DNA of 64,000 nt. Origin: Solirubrobacteraceae bacterium (lineage in GTDB: Bacteria > Actinomycetota > Thermoleophilia > Solirubrobacterales > Solirubrobacteraceae). The notes beneath the pieces are model-generated. The model was not told where the DNA came from, did no database searches, and saw nothing but the letters and a program-made list of their open reading frames with translations. The position numbers and the translations under genes are program-made. The stretch is taken from contig JAUJOF010000002.1 of assembly GCA_030447785.1 (NCBI GenBank), positions 301,383 through 365,382 of the forward strand. The letters run 5' to 3'. Shown in pieces: positions 45,340-52,932 of the stretch (positions are counted from its first letter, which is position 1; each line of letters opens with the position of its first letter).

Positions 45340-46281
45340 GTGCCTCCCGTCGATCGCAACAACCCGCAGCGCGCCGACTCGTCGGACTCGCGCATGTCGA
45401 TCATGGAGTTCATGCGGGAGTTCCCCGACGATGCCGCGTGCCTGCGGTGGCTGTGGCGCGAGCGGTGCTCAGAAGACGGCGAGCACGCCCACTGCCCCAA
45501 GTGCGAACGCACCCGCAAGTTCCACAAGCTGACCGAGCACCCCGCCTGGTCGTGCGACACCTGCGGCCACCACCTGCACCCCACGGCGGGGACGATCTTC
45601 CACAAGTCGTCCACGTCGCTCCAGCTGTGGTTCTACGCCATGTACCTCATGGCCAGCACTCGCTGCGGAGTCTCGGCCAAGCACCTAGAGCGCGAGCTTG
45701 GCGTGACGTACAAGACCGCATGGCGCATGGCCAACCTCATCCGCAACCAGCTCATGACCCAAGACGGCGACGAGCCGCTGTCCGGCGACGTGGAGGTAGA
45801 CGAGACTGCGGGTGGCGGAAAGACCCGCGCGTCAGACCGGCGCAAGGGCCGTCAGCACGTGATCGCCAAGATGAGCAGGCGCCCGACGATCTGGGGCGCC
45901 GTCGAGCGCGGCGGACGCATTCGCGTTGAGGTCGTGCGCTCGCGTGGGACCGTCGATGTTGAGGGGGCGCTGTTTGAGTACGTGCTGCCCACGTCGATGA
46001 TCTTCACGGATGAGTGGCTTGGCTACACGGAGCGGGTCGGGAGCAGGTATATCGGCCATCGCCGCATCCGCCATGAGGATCGCGTCTACGTCAGCGGGTC
46101 GGTGCATACGCAGACCATCGAGGGGTTCTTCGGCAACCTCAAGAACGGCATCCGGGGCAACTACCACTCCGTGTCGAGCAAGTGGCTTCAGGGCTACCTG
46201 AACGAGTACGCGTGGCGCTACAACCGCCGGGTCGAGCCCAAGCGGATGTTCTCGGACCTACTGCTGCGTGCGGCTTCGTAG
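45340..46281 (+). CDS. IS1595-family (ISXO2-like) transposase
   Basis: The 313-aa protein has an N-terminal zinc ribbon (HCPKCERTRKFHKL with Cys52/55, CDTCGHHLHPTAGT with Cys72/75). Then come STSLQLWFYAMYLMASTR, GVSAKHLERELGVTYKTAWR (HTH) and the DDE-type core: SGDVEVDETAGGGK, TSMIFTDEWLGYTERV and TIEGFFGNLKNGIRGNYH. Such transposases belong to the ISXO2/IS1595 group. GTG at 45340 is the start. Intact. Confidence 0.92.
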   Translation: MPPVDRNNPQRADSSDSRMSIMEFMREFPDDAACLRWLWRERCSEDGEHAHCPKCERTRKFHKLTEHPAWSCDTCGHHLHPTAGTIFHKSSTSLQLWFYAMYLMASTRCGVSAKHLERELGVTYKTAWRMANLIRNQLMTQDGDEPLSGDVEVDETAGGGKTRASDRRKGRQHVIAKMSRRPTIWGAVERGGRIRVEVVRSRGTVDVEGALFEYVLPTSMIFTDEWLGYTERVGSRYIGHRRIRHEDRVYVSGSVHTQTIEGFFGNLKNGIRGNYHSVSSKWLQGYLNEYAWRYNRRVEPKRMFSDLLLRAAS

Positions 46282-46308
46282 TCGCCCGCCGCCCCTTGCG
46301 GCTTCGGA

Positions 46309-46548
46309 TTATCCGCCTTTGCGTTTGAGGACTTCATGGAACTCTACCTCCGTCTTCCCGCACTGCCGCAATAGCTCCTTGAAAAAGCCATGGTCGGCTA
46401 TCTCCGCGTTGCCATGTGAAGCGCGCGTTTGCCTAATCACAGCGCCTGCCGTGTCGTACTTGATCCAGGTCTCGTGCTTTCGGGAACGAACCAGCTCAAA
46501 TCCGTTCCGCACGATAACCTTGCGATAGTCATTCCAGCGGGGAGGCAT
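46309..46548 (-). CDS. hicA: HicA-like toxin
   Basis: The 79-aa protein reads PRWNDYRKVIVRNGFELVRS, RKHETWIKYDTAGAVIRQ and then SHGNAEIADHGFFKEL. It has the double-stranded-RNA-binding-like HicA fold pattern: G-F-x-x-x-R-x-x-x-HxxW, a basic strand, and a final helix. The usual catalytic His corresponds to KHETW. HicA toxins cleave mRNA. It overlaps the upstream HicB-like gene by 20 bp. ATG at 46548. Confidence 0.75.
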   Translation of the reverse strand: MPPRWNDYRKVIVRNGFELVRSRKHETWIKYDTAGAVIRQTRASHGNAEIADHGFFKELLRQCGKTEVEFHEVLKRKGG

Positions 46549-46954
46549 CCGTAGGCGTAGGGGCGTCCACGCTCGCCCACCACACGACCCGTGGGGCATC
46601 CAGTAGCGGGATGTACATCGCATGGTGAGCGACTGCGAGCGCGAGCCGCGGTGCATCCTCACGCAGAAACTCCAAGTACTGCTCAACTGAGTCGCCAAGA
46701 TCCTCCAAGGCGTCCTGCTGGAATGCTCCATAGCCGAGTGCGTTCAAGGCAGGGGCTATCGCGATCCACCCCCCCTCGCTAGGGCGCACGATGACCGACA
46801 GCCGCGCTGGTTCGACGCGAACCGAATATGAATTCGCACCGGCCGCGGACCGCGGATAGCGAATGCCCACAGAGACTTCGTCTCCCTCGGAGTGAGCGAT
46901 CTTCAACCCCGCGTCATCGGTAATTCCGCCAGCGACAAGAGTAGACGGGCTCAT
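46529..46954 (-). CDS. hicB: HicB-like antitoxin
   Basis: The 141-aa protein contains RLSVIVRPSEGGWIAIAPAL, NALGYGAFQQDALEDLGDSV and EQYLEFLREDAP. This resembles the partial RNase-H fold of HicB antitoxins (E-G-G-W-x-A-x-x-P, then an A-x-x-x-L helix). A C-terminal extension follows without a clear HTH. It lies immediately upstream of hicA and starts inside the DUF3467 stop (ATGA, 46951-46954). Antitoxin function is inferred from fold and position. Confidence 0.65.
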   Translation of the reverse strand: MSPSTLVAGGITDDAGLKIAHSEGDEVSVGIRYPRSAAGANSYSVRVEPARLSVIVRPSEGGWIAIAPALNALGYGAFQQDALEDLGDSVEQYLEFLREDAPRLALAVAHHAMYIPLLDAPRVVWWASVDAPTPTDASPLE

Positions 46955-47244
46955 GATTCCTCCTCAGGGGGCGGCGCCTGCTCGTCCGCGAGGCGCTGCA
47001 ACTCCTCGTGCTTGGCTAGATGACCACTGAGCACCTGCATCAGCGGCATCAGGAACGTTGGCGACAGCTTGAGCCGGGCAACCACGATGGGGCGTGGTGC
47101 GGGCGATCCCGGCACCATCTGTATGAAGTCCAATGTCACGTCGTGCGGCGACTGGCTCGATACGGCCGCAAAGTTGGCGTAGACGCCCGTATCGTGCTCG
47201 GGCGGCACGACAACCTCGACGGATGTGGGCTCATCGGTGGCCAT
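46951..47244 (-). CDS. DUF3467 protein
   Basis: The 97-aa protein reads GVYANFAAVSSQSPHDVTLD, FIQMVPGSP, VVARLKLSPTFLMPLMQVL and a C-terminal helix, the DUF3467 pattern (Y-x-N, DF, AR-x-x-x-SP). Its stop overlaps the hicB start (ATGA), so it heads a three-gene translationally coupled operon with hicB and hicA. The function of DUF3467 is unknown. Confidence 0.75.
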   Translation of the reverse strand: MATDEPTSVEVVVPPEHDTGVYANFAAVSSQSPHDVTLDFIQMVPGSPAPRPIVVARLKLSPTFLMPLMQVLSGHLAKHEELQRLADEQAPPPEEES

Positions 47245-47379
47245 GGGCAGTAGTCCATCGCCAGCCGCCCAGTCGCAGTTGAGCGGCGACCCGCGATCAC
47301 GGCCGACGATACCAGCACCCCGGTAACGGCGTTCCCGTTCCCGGACGAGTAGGCGTCAAGCCGGATCTCCCGGCTGCAC

Positions 47380-47562
47380 CTACTGCTTCGGGCCGCTGTC
47401 GTCCGTAGCTGAGCGCTTGCCCGTCACGCTGCGCATGAGGTCGAAGACTTCCTTGCGCGTCGGGATGGGGATGTCGGCGGGCTTGTAGCGCCGGCCCTGC
47501 TTGTCCTTGCCCTGCGGGCGGGTCTTCTGCGTAGGCTCGGGGGTGTGAGACTCGTCGGACAC
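47380..47562 (-). CDS. Small basic hypothetical protein
   Basis: 60 aa, MSDESHTPEPTQKTRPQGKD followed by KQGRRYKPADIPIPTRKEVF. Hydrophilic, Lys/Arg rich, without recognised domain. It lies upstream of and on the same strand as the DUF3467-HicB-HicA operon (135-bp gap), and divergent from the HNH-type gene with 26 bp between starts. Confidence 0.5.
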   Translation of the reverse strand: MSDESHTPEPTQKTRPQGKDKQGRRYKPADIPIPTRKEVFDLMRSVTGKRSATDDSGPKQ

Positions 47563-47588
47563 GCCTAAGGGATCGTAGCGGTCGCGTC

Positions 47589-48332
47589 ATGGCATGCATC
47601 TTCTGCGGAAGCAGCGGCCCCATCGACAAGGAGCACCTGCTCAATAGATGGCTGCGAACGTACCTCCACGACGAGCAGGCTGGGCGTCCGGGAGCGCAAA
47701 TCACTGGCGGTCAGAACAAGCCCCTGACACGGAAGATCCACACATACCCGCTGAAGGGTTGGCGTCGCGTTGTATGCAAGGACTGCAACAGCGGATGGAT
47801 GGGGCGACTAGAGGGCACCGAAACAGGGGTGCGGCCGTTCCTCGAACCACTGGTGCAAGGCAAACCGGTCGTGCTTTCGGTCCAAGACCAAGAGCTGTTT
47901 ATGCGCTGGATCGTGAAGCTGGCGATCGTCTGGGAGTACCTGGACACCGACACGATCACGACGACGCCGGCTCTACGCAGGCGCTTCATGGAGACGCAGC
48001 TTCCGCCTCTAGCTACCCAGATCCGTGTCGGCAGCTTCGACATCTACTCGGCCAGCACGCCGATGTTGTACTGGCATGAGGCCCACGTCATGCAAGGCGA
48101 GCACATTGGCTCGTCCGATGCGCTGCAAGCGCAATGGACGTCCATCACCATCGCGCACATCGCGATCCACATATTCATGGGCACTTGGGAAGAGCAGGTC
48201 ACCGTTGGCCTCCCCGACCACATCGCCCCGAAGTACCGGCAGATCTGGCCCGTCCTTGGTGCCCAATCCTTCCCGGCCGCTCCCCTGATCACCCAGCTCG
48301 ACATCGCGCGGATGATGCACCCGGTCGACTAG
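47589..48332 (+). CDS. HNH-endonuclease-type protein
   Basis: The 247-aa protein starts MACIFCGSSGPIDKEHLLNR (Cys-x-x-Cys with a nearby EH pair). At about 61-72 it has VVCKDCNSGWMG, the second zinc knuckle typical of HNH nucleases (C-x-x-C-N-x-G). The rest is an all-alpha-looking region with ELFMRWIVKLAIVWEYLD and AHIAIHIFMGTWEEQ and has no recognised fold. Probably a DNA nuclease or a nuclease-fold protein. It is cargo of the IS1595 transposon. Intact. Confidence 0.68.
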   Translation: MACIFCGSSGPIDKEHLLNRWLRTYLHDEQAGRPGAQITGGQNKPLTRKIHTYPLKGWRRVVCKDCNSGWMGRLEGTETGVRPFLEPLVQGKPVVLSVQDQELFMRWIVKLAIVWEYLDTDTITTTPALRRRFMETQLPPLATQIRVGSFDIYSASTPMLYWHEAHVMQGEHIGSSDALQAQWTSITIAHIAIHIFMGTWEEQVTVGLPDHIAPKYRQIWPVLGAQSFPAAPLITQLDIARMMHPVD

Positions 48333-48432
48333 AGGCTGGCCGTCGATCTCCTCGTCCTGCTCGCCATGCGAGCACATGTTCGCTCCGTTCTTACGTACGG
48401 TAAAGGGATACTTGCCCGGGGCAGTTGCGAAC

Positions 48433-49167
48433 GTGCGTTCGAATGACTCACCCTCGGAGACCGTCGAGCAAGCACTCATCCTCGAGGGTGAGGGACGCAC
48501 GGCGACGGAGATCGCGCGGCTCTTGGGGGTGCCCCGGAGGACCGTCGCTGACTGGCTCGCCGGGCGTGCACCGAAGCTGGCGCCGACTGACTTCGGGGCT
48601 CGGGCCGTTCCTGCCGAAGCCGAGGCGGCCTACGTCCACTTGCTCGGCCTCTACCTCGGCGACGGGTGTCTCTCGGCCCATCCGAGGAGCGTCTACAAGC
48701 TGAGGATCACCCTTGATGCCGTCTATCCCGGCATCATCGACGAATGCGTCGTGTCGATGCGCGCGGTCGTTGGCACTCGCGTGCGTTGCCGACCGCGTCG
48801 ATACGGCGACGTCGAGGTCTACGCGTACTCGAAGCGCTGGCCTTACCTCTTTCCTCAGCACGGACCGGGGATGAAGCACCTTCGTCCCATCGCTCTGCAC
48901 CAGTGGCAGGAGGTTCTGGTAGATCGTCACCCCGAGCGACTGCTGCGCGGCCTCATCCAGTCGGATGGGTGCCGCTTCATCAACACTGGCCGCAACTGGC
49001 TGTGCCCGCGCTACTCGTTCAGCAACCGCTCAGCAGACATCCGCGGCATCTTCTGCGATGCATGCGACGTCCTCGGCGTGCGCTGGACAACAGCGCCCCA
49101 CACCGTCTACGTGTCTCGCAAGGCCGACGTCGCACGCCTCGACGAATTCATCGGTCCCAAGCGTTAA
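48433..49167 (+). CDS. HTH-LAGLIDADG homing-endonuclease-like protein
   Basis: The 244-aa protein has an N-terminal HTH (TATEIARLLGVPRRTVADWL) followed by two LAGLIDADG-like motifs: HLLGLYLGDGCLS at about 70-82 and LLRGLIQSDGCRF at about 170-182. It also has YSFSNRSADIRGIFCDACDV. This fits a monomeric two-motif homing-endonuclease fold. GTG at 48433 is the start; longer frames run into the transposon. Without the IS1595 element it would begin 28 bp after tRNA-Leu(CAG). A paralogue at 51016-51786 lies next to tRNA-Trp. Confidence 0.78.
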   Translation: MRSNDSPSETVEQALILEGEGRTATEIARLLGVPRRTVADWLAGRAPKLAPTDFGARAVPAEAEAAYVHLLGLYLGDGCLSAHPRSVYKLRITLDAVYPGIIDECVVSMRAVVGTRVRCRPRRYGDVEVYAYSKRWPYLFPQHGPGMKHLRPIALHQWQEVLVDRHPERLLRGLIQSDGCRFINTGRNWLCPRYSFSNRSADIRGIFCDACDVLGVRWTTAPHTVYVSRKADVARLDEFIGPKR

Positions 49168-49266
49168 CGGGCGCGCCGGCTGCGTGGGCTGCGCATCGTC
49201 GCGCGCGGGCGCCAAGCGACGGTTTATCCGTCCCCCCGGGATGGAATCCTCACGTCAGCTTCACCG

Positions 49267-49632
49267 ATGTGCCTCGACCTCGACATCCCCGCCGACCGGC
49301 TGGCTCCCGCGCAGGCGCGAGAGGCGCTGCGGTCGCTGGGCGCGCAGCTCGACTCCGACCTCGCGCCGGACATGGAGCTGCTCGTCACCGAGCTGGTGAC
49401 CAACAGCGTCAAGTACGGCCCGCCGGGGATCGTCCGGGTCCGCGCCCATACCGAGCATCCGCGCCATGTGCGCGTCGAGGTGATCGACGGCGGCGACGGC
49501 TTCGTGCCCGAGGTGCGCGACCGGCCGCGGACCGAGGCGGGGGCGTGGGGCCTGCACCTGGTCGAGGAGCTCACGGACCGCTGGGGCGTGTACGCGGGCT
49601 CGACCCACGTCTGGTTCGAGCTCGAGCGCTGA
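49267..49632 (+). CDS. RsbW-like ATP-binding (anti-sigma) protein
   Basis: The 121-aa protein shows the GHKL ATPase boxes: MELLVTELVTNSVKYGPPG (N box), VEVIDGGDGFVP (G1) and GAWGLHLVEELTDRWGVY (G2). Stand-alone HATPase_c_2 proteins of this size are usually anti-sigma factors or serine kinases of the RsbW/SpoIIAB type. The partner is not adjacent; a SpoIIE-type phosphatase at 60400 is a possible distant member. Intact. Confidence 0.85.
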   Translation: MCLDLDIPADRLAPAQAREALRSLGAQLDSDLAPDMELLVTELVTNSVKYGPPGIVRVRAHTEHPRHVRVEVIDGGDGFVPEVRDRPRTEAGAWGLHLVEELTDRWGVYAGSTHVWFELER

Positions 49633-49641
49633 GCCGCGCCC

Positions 49642-50112
49642 TCAGACGTCCGGGTCGCCGCGGTATCTCTGGATGACCTCGGCGACTAGGATCTCGAGAC
49701 TCTGCAGGGCGAGGAAGACCAAGACCCCGACGAAGGCAGAGACCGGCCAGGCGACGAACCCCGTGAGGATCGTCGCCAGCCCGTAGACGGTGGCGGTCGC
49801 AGCTCCGACCGAGATGAAGTCCAGCGAGGTGCCGAGCATCCGGACCTCCGCCGGGGCGTGGCCCGCCCGGACGCGAAATCCTCGCGTCACGAGCCCCACC
49901 ACCACAGCGACGCCCAGGGCGGCGGCCAGGCCGAAGCCGAGAATCTCGAGCGGGGTGGGCGCCCCGCGCGCAGTCTGTAGCAAGCCGAAGGACACGGTGA
50001 TCGTGATCGAGAAGCCGAAGGCGGTGCTGTTGTCGCGGACGGTCGTGCTGACCGCCTTCGCGCCGAGGCCGCGCCCGAGGTCCTCCCCACCCGGTGCCTG
50101 CTGATCGCCCAT
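49642..50112 (-). CDS. Hypothetical four-helix membrane protein
   Basis: The 156-aa protein has four hydrophobic segments: FGFSITITVSFGLLQTA, ILGFGLAAALGVAVVVGLV, LDFISVGAATATVYGLATIL and VSAFVGVLVFLALQSLEILV. The C-terminus is AEVIQRYRGDPDV. The ATG at 50112 is the first in-frame start after the SRPBCC gene. Family not recognised. Confidence 0.65.
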   Translation of the reverse strand: MGDQQAPGGEDLGRGLGAKAVSTTVRDNSTAFGFSITITVSFGLLQTARGAPTPLEILGFGLAAALGVAVVVGLVTRGFRVRAGHAPAEVRMLGTSLDFISVGAATATVYGLATILTGFVAWPVSAFVGVLVFLALQSLEILVAEVIQRYRGDPDV

Positions 50113-50134
50113 CGCGTGCCCGAGCGCGCGGGTT

Positions 50135-50413
50135 TCAACCGGCGGCTGCCAAGTAGCGGTCCAGCATGTGGGGCCAGCCCTGAGCGCAGGCGAGCGCATC
50201 GCGGTAGGCCTCACCACTCTCGCCGTGGTGCCCGAAGGCGCGGTGCTCGACATCGACGCGCGTCGAAGACTCCCGCGCGGAGATGAAACGGACCTCGACC
50301 TCATCGGCAGGCCCCCAGACGTGGAGCTCGTCGGTGAAGTGGGCGAGCGCGCGCTTCGGCGCGAGCGGCACGGTCACGCTCCGCTGGATGGGTGGGTCAC
50401 CCGGCGCGTTCAT
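50135..50413 (-). CDS. SRPBCC-domain protein, shortened
   Basis: The 92-aa protein starts NAPGDPPIQRSVTVPLAPKR with ALAHFTDELHVW, typical of the first helix of SRPBCC (START-like) proteins. It then jumps to GPADEVEVRFISARESSTRV, DVEHRAFGHHGESGEAYRDA and GWPHMLDRYLAAAG, the last strand and C-terminal helix. The usual central beta sheet (about 50-60 residues) is absent, without a frame change. It is either an in-frame deletion or a minimal relative; ligand binding is doubtful. Confidence 0.6.
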   Translation of the reverse strand: MNAPGDPPIQRSVTVPLAPKRALAHFTDELHVWGPADEVEVRFISARESSTRVDVEHRAFGHHGESGEAYRDALACAQGWPHMLDRYLAAAG

Positions 50414-50442
50414 GACGCCTCATGCCCTACCCATGACACTGA

Positions 50443-50516
50443 TCGGGGAGACAGGATTTGAACCTGCGACCGCCCGGCCCCCAGCCGGGTGCGCTACCAG
50501 ACTGCGCCACTCCCCG
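50443..50516 (-). tRNA. tRNA-Pro (GGG)
   Basis: Acceptor CGGGGAG/CTCCCCG. The anticodon stem CCGGC/GCCGG encloses a loop with anticodon GGG. T arm GCAGGTTCAAATCCTGT. 74 nt, discriminator A, no encoded CCA. It lies 10 bp from tRNA-Gly on the same strand. Confidence 0.93.
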
Positions 50517-50526
50517 TGGAGTGCAG

Positions 50527-50597
50527 AGCGGGCGACGGGAATCGAACCCGCCCTAGGAGCTTGGAAGGCTCCTGTGCAACCACAACACTTCGCCCGC
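50527..50597 (-). tRNA. tRNA-Gly (TCC)
   Basis: Acceptor GCGGGCG/CGCCCGC. The anticodon stem GGAGC/GCTCC has loop CTTCCAA (anticodon TCC). The T arm contains CGGGTTCGATTCCCG. 71 nt, discriminator T. Probably co-transcribed with tRNA-Pro downstream. Confidence 0.93.
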
Positions 50598-51015
50598 CCG
50601 CTACGGCCATGCTAGCGCGCCTACCGGGCCGCCGGTGGGCGCGGACATCGGTGGGAACGTTCCCGTCATCCTCGACCAGGCCGGGCGGTCAGGGGCCGAA
50701 CCAGTTGTGGCGACCCCCGAAGAATGACCGTCTGCCGCTGAACGCGCGCCCAGCGGCGAGTCCAGCAGGGCACGAGCCACGCGCGCTCTGGGACGGCCGA
50801 GACGCTGGAGGGGACGGTGCGCGCCGCGGCCTTGCCCAGCTCCCTGGGTACTTGCGAATCGCCTCGGTTTGTAGTGCCTGGCCTCGGCGACGACCGTGAT
50901 GCCCACGTCGCGCCAGCGCGCGGCCAACCTCATGCGTGAAAGCCTCGACGGCGGCGCGCTGCACTCGAATGCGCATTCCCCACCGTCCTAGCGGACACCG
51001 GACCGATCCGGCCGC
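50598..51015. other. No gene recognised
   Basis: About 420 bp between tRNA-Gly and the LAGLIDADG-type gene. Minus-strand frames such as VRLAARWRDVGITVVAEAR are open but show no recognisable domain or start signal. Confidence 0.45.
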
Positions 51016-51786
51016 TCATCGCTTGGGACCGACGTGCTCATCGAGGAGGGCCACGGCGTCCCGCCGCGCGATCGAGATGTGCCAGCGACCCCATGGCCGC
51101 CAAGCGACGCCGAGATGGTCGCAGGCGTCGGTGAAAATCTTGCGGATGTCGTCGGACCGGTTCGAGAACTGGTAGCGCGGATAGACGTAGTCCCTGCCCT
51201 TGACGTGCACCCGGTTCACGCCGCGCCATCCATCAGAGTGGATCAGGCCACGCAGGAAGTGCCCGGTGTGCTCGTCCACGATGCGCTGCTGCCAAGCGAC
51301 GAGCGTGATGCGCCGCTTGTGTTTGCGGCCCGGTCCGTGCTGAGGGAACAGGCACTCCCAATGGCGGTTGTAGGCGCTCAACACGATGCACGCCTGTTCA
51401 GGTCGTTTGTAGAGGCTCGAGCGTTGGCCCGGGATGACCTCGCCGATCGCCCGGCACGCCTCGGTGATGAGTGACGGATAGGCCGCATCGAAACCGACGC
51501 GCAGACAGACGCTCGAACCTTGATGACTCAGGCATCCATCACCGAGGTAGAGGCCAAGGACGTATGCGTAGTCCACCGCTGACGCCAATCTCGGGCCACC
51601 CCCGCCGCAGTTGCGACACCCACGATCGGGAGGCGGGCGCTGTGGTACCTCGCCGCGTGCCCAGCGCGCCACCGTTCCCTGGCTCACTCCAGTGCGGCGA
51701 GCGACCTCGTGCGTGCTGAGGCCGGAGCGGCACAGCCGCAGGATGTTCGCCACGACCTCCTCGGAGAAGACTCGACCCCTCGCCAC
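51016..51786 (-). CDS. HTH-LAGLIDADG homing-endonuclease-like protein
   Basis: The 256-aa protein has HTH LSTHEVARRTGVSQGTVARW, a zinc-knuckle-like CRNCGGGG, and two LAGLIDADG-like motifs: YVLGLYLGDGCLS at about 80-92 and FLRGLIHSDGWRG at about 177-189. YQFSNRSDDIRKIFTDACDH and a C-terminal EHVGPKR, nearly the same as its paralogue's FIGPKR, follow. ATG at 51786 lies 64 bp from the 5' end of tRNA-Trp, divergently oriented. It is the paralogue of the 48433-49167 gene. Intact. Confidence 0.78.
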   Translation of the reverse strand: MARGRVFSEEVVANILRLCRSGLSTHEVARRTGVSQGTVARWARGEVPQRPPPDRGCRNCGGGGPRLASAVDYAYVLGLYLGDGCLSHQGSSVCLRVGFDAAYPSLITEACRAIGEVIPGQRSSLYKRPEQACIVLSAYNRHWECLFPQHGPGRKHKRRITLVAWQQRIVDEHTGHFLRGLIHSDGWRGVNRVHVKGRDYVYPRYQFSNRSDDIRKIFTDACDHLGVAWRPWGRWHISIARRDAVALLDEHVGPKR

Positions 51787-51850
51787 GAACGTATGTTCCC
51801 ATAGCTTCCGGACGGAAGCGCCGAGTGCGCTTCGGTACGCTGAGCTCCTC

Positions 51851-51924
51851 GGGGCACTAGCTCAATTGGCGGCAGCGCCGGTCTCCAAAACCGGAGGTTC
51901 CAGGTTCGAGTCCTGGGTGCCCCG
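51851..51924 (+). tRNA. tRNA-Trp (CCA)
   Basis: Acceptor GGGGCAC/GTGCCCC. The anticodon stem CCGGT/ACCGG has loop CTCCAAA (anticodon CCA). T arm CCAGGTTCGAGTCCTGG. 74 nt, discriminator G, which is normal for bacterial tRNA-Trp. No encoded CCA. The 280 bp that follow before tRNA-Leu(TAG) hold no recognisable gene. Confidence 0.94.
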
Positions 51925-52203
51925 CTTCGCAACGATCGTTCTTCCAGGCCGTCCCCACGTCGGTCCCTCCGCTGAAGTTCCGCCGCGCGCCCGCCGCAGC
52001 GCCCGGAGCTCGGGCACTCCCTTGCGGTGGTCGTGTGGGCGAGTTCCAAGACCTCGACGCGGTGGCCGCGAGCCAGCGGGGTTGCCGCCAGGAGCTCAAG
52101 GTCGTGGGCGGCAACCGGGACGAGAACGACACGGGTCTGGCTCTTGGTCTTGGTGACCCAATGGCGACCGTCCGTGCCGATCTCCAAGTCACCGACCGAC
52201 CGA

Positions 52204-52285
52204 TGCGGGCGGAGGGACTCGAACCCCCACGGCTTGCGCCACCGGCACCTAAAGCCGGCGTGTCTACCGGTTCCACCACGCCCGC
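52204..52285 (-). tRNA. tRNA-Leu (TAG)
   Basis: Acceptor GCGGGCG/CGCCCGC, class II with a variable arm around GGTGGCGCAAGCCG, anticodon TAG in CTTTAGG. 82 nt, discriminator A, no encoded CCA. Confidence 0.92.
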
Positions 52286-52306
52286 GCGCGGGATATTTTG
52301 CCGAAC

Positions 52307-52807
52307 ATGGCCACTCGCGCAGTTGACACCCCGCGCGACACGATCATCGAGTACCCCAACCGCGACAAGGCGGGATCGAAGCTCGTGAAGCTGGTCGTCG
52401 TCGGGCTGCTGCTCGCGAGCACGGCGGTCATCGTGATCATGAGCCTCGGCGGGTGGGAAGCCACGCAGGACGCCAGGACCGGCCAGATCGTCTTCGCGGT
52501 GCTCTACGTGCTGCTGGCCTTCTACATCGCGCGCTGGCGCAGCGGCATGCTGCCGGTCGCCGCGGCGCTGGCCACCCTCCTGGCCCTCTTCGCTGCCGTC
52601 GCCGCGCCGCAGTGGTTCGCGCGCGACAAGCCCGGCTTCGACTCGCCGCCGCTCGAGGGCTCGATCCTGGGCCTGCTGGCCTTCGTCATCATCGGCCTGC
52701 AGCTGGCCATCATCGTCTTCGCGACGGCCGGCTTTCGCCAGAAGTGGTCGGTCGAGGTCGAGCGTCGCCCCGACGGCGCACGACGGGTCGGTCCGCGCGC
52801 CGCCTGA
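52307..52807 (+). CDS. Hypothetical membrane protein
   Basis: The 166-aa protein has four hydrophobic stretches: KLVVVGLLLASTAVIVIMSL, GQIVFAVLYVLLAFYIA, LPVAAALATLLALFAAVAAP and LGLLAFVIIGLQLAIIVFAT. A cytoplasmic-looking basic tail follows (QKWSVEVERRPDGARR). The ATG at 52307 lies just after tRNA-Leu(TAG), on the opposite strand. Family not recognised; intact. Confidence 0.75.
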   Translation: MATRAVDTPRDTIIEYPNRDKAGSKLVKLVVVGLLLASTAVIVIMSLGGWEATQDARTGQIVFAVLYVLLAFYIARWRSGMLPVAAALATLLALFAAVAAPQWFARDKPGFDSPPLEGSILGLLAFVIIGLQLAIIVFATAGFRQKWSVEVERRPDGARRVGPRAA

Positions 52808-52821
52808 CCGGCGTGTCGTGA

Positions 52822-52905
52822 TGCCCGGGGCGGGACTCGAACCCGCACGCCCCGAAGGGCAATGGCTTTTGAGGCCATCATGTCTGCCCATTCCATCACC
52901 CGGGC
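52822..52905 (-). tRNA. tRNA-Leu (CAA)
   Basis: Acceptor GCCCGGG/CCCGGGC, class II with a long variable arm (TTGCCCTTCGGGGCG), anticodon CAA in CTCAAAA. 84 nt, discriminator A, no encoded CCA. It is the third tRNA-Leu isoacceptor in the window. Confidence 0.93.
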
Positions 52906-52932
52906 GGGGCCGACATCGTAGGGTGACGCGTC

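Larger units (their letters stand above)
45292..48417. mobile_element. Cargo-carrying IS1595-family transposon (HicAB, DUF3467, HNH)
   Basis: The ends start GGGCAAGTATCCCTT on both sides and match at 24 of the first 26 bases as an inverted repeat (45292 onward, and 48392-48417 reversed). Flanks share GGGGCA at 45286-45291 and 48418-48423; the shared sequence becomes CCGGGGCA if ambiguous C bases are assigned to the flank, close to the 8 bp usual for this family. Contents are an ISXO2-like transposase, HicA, HicB, DUF3467, a 60-aa basic protein and an HNH-type protein. All frames are intact. Confidence 0.88.
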
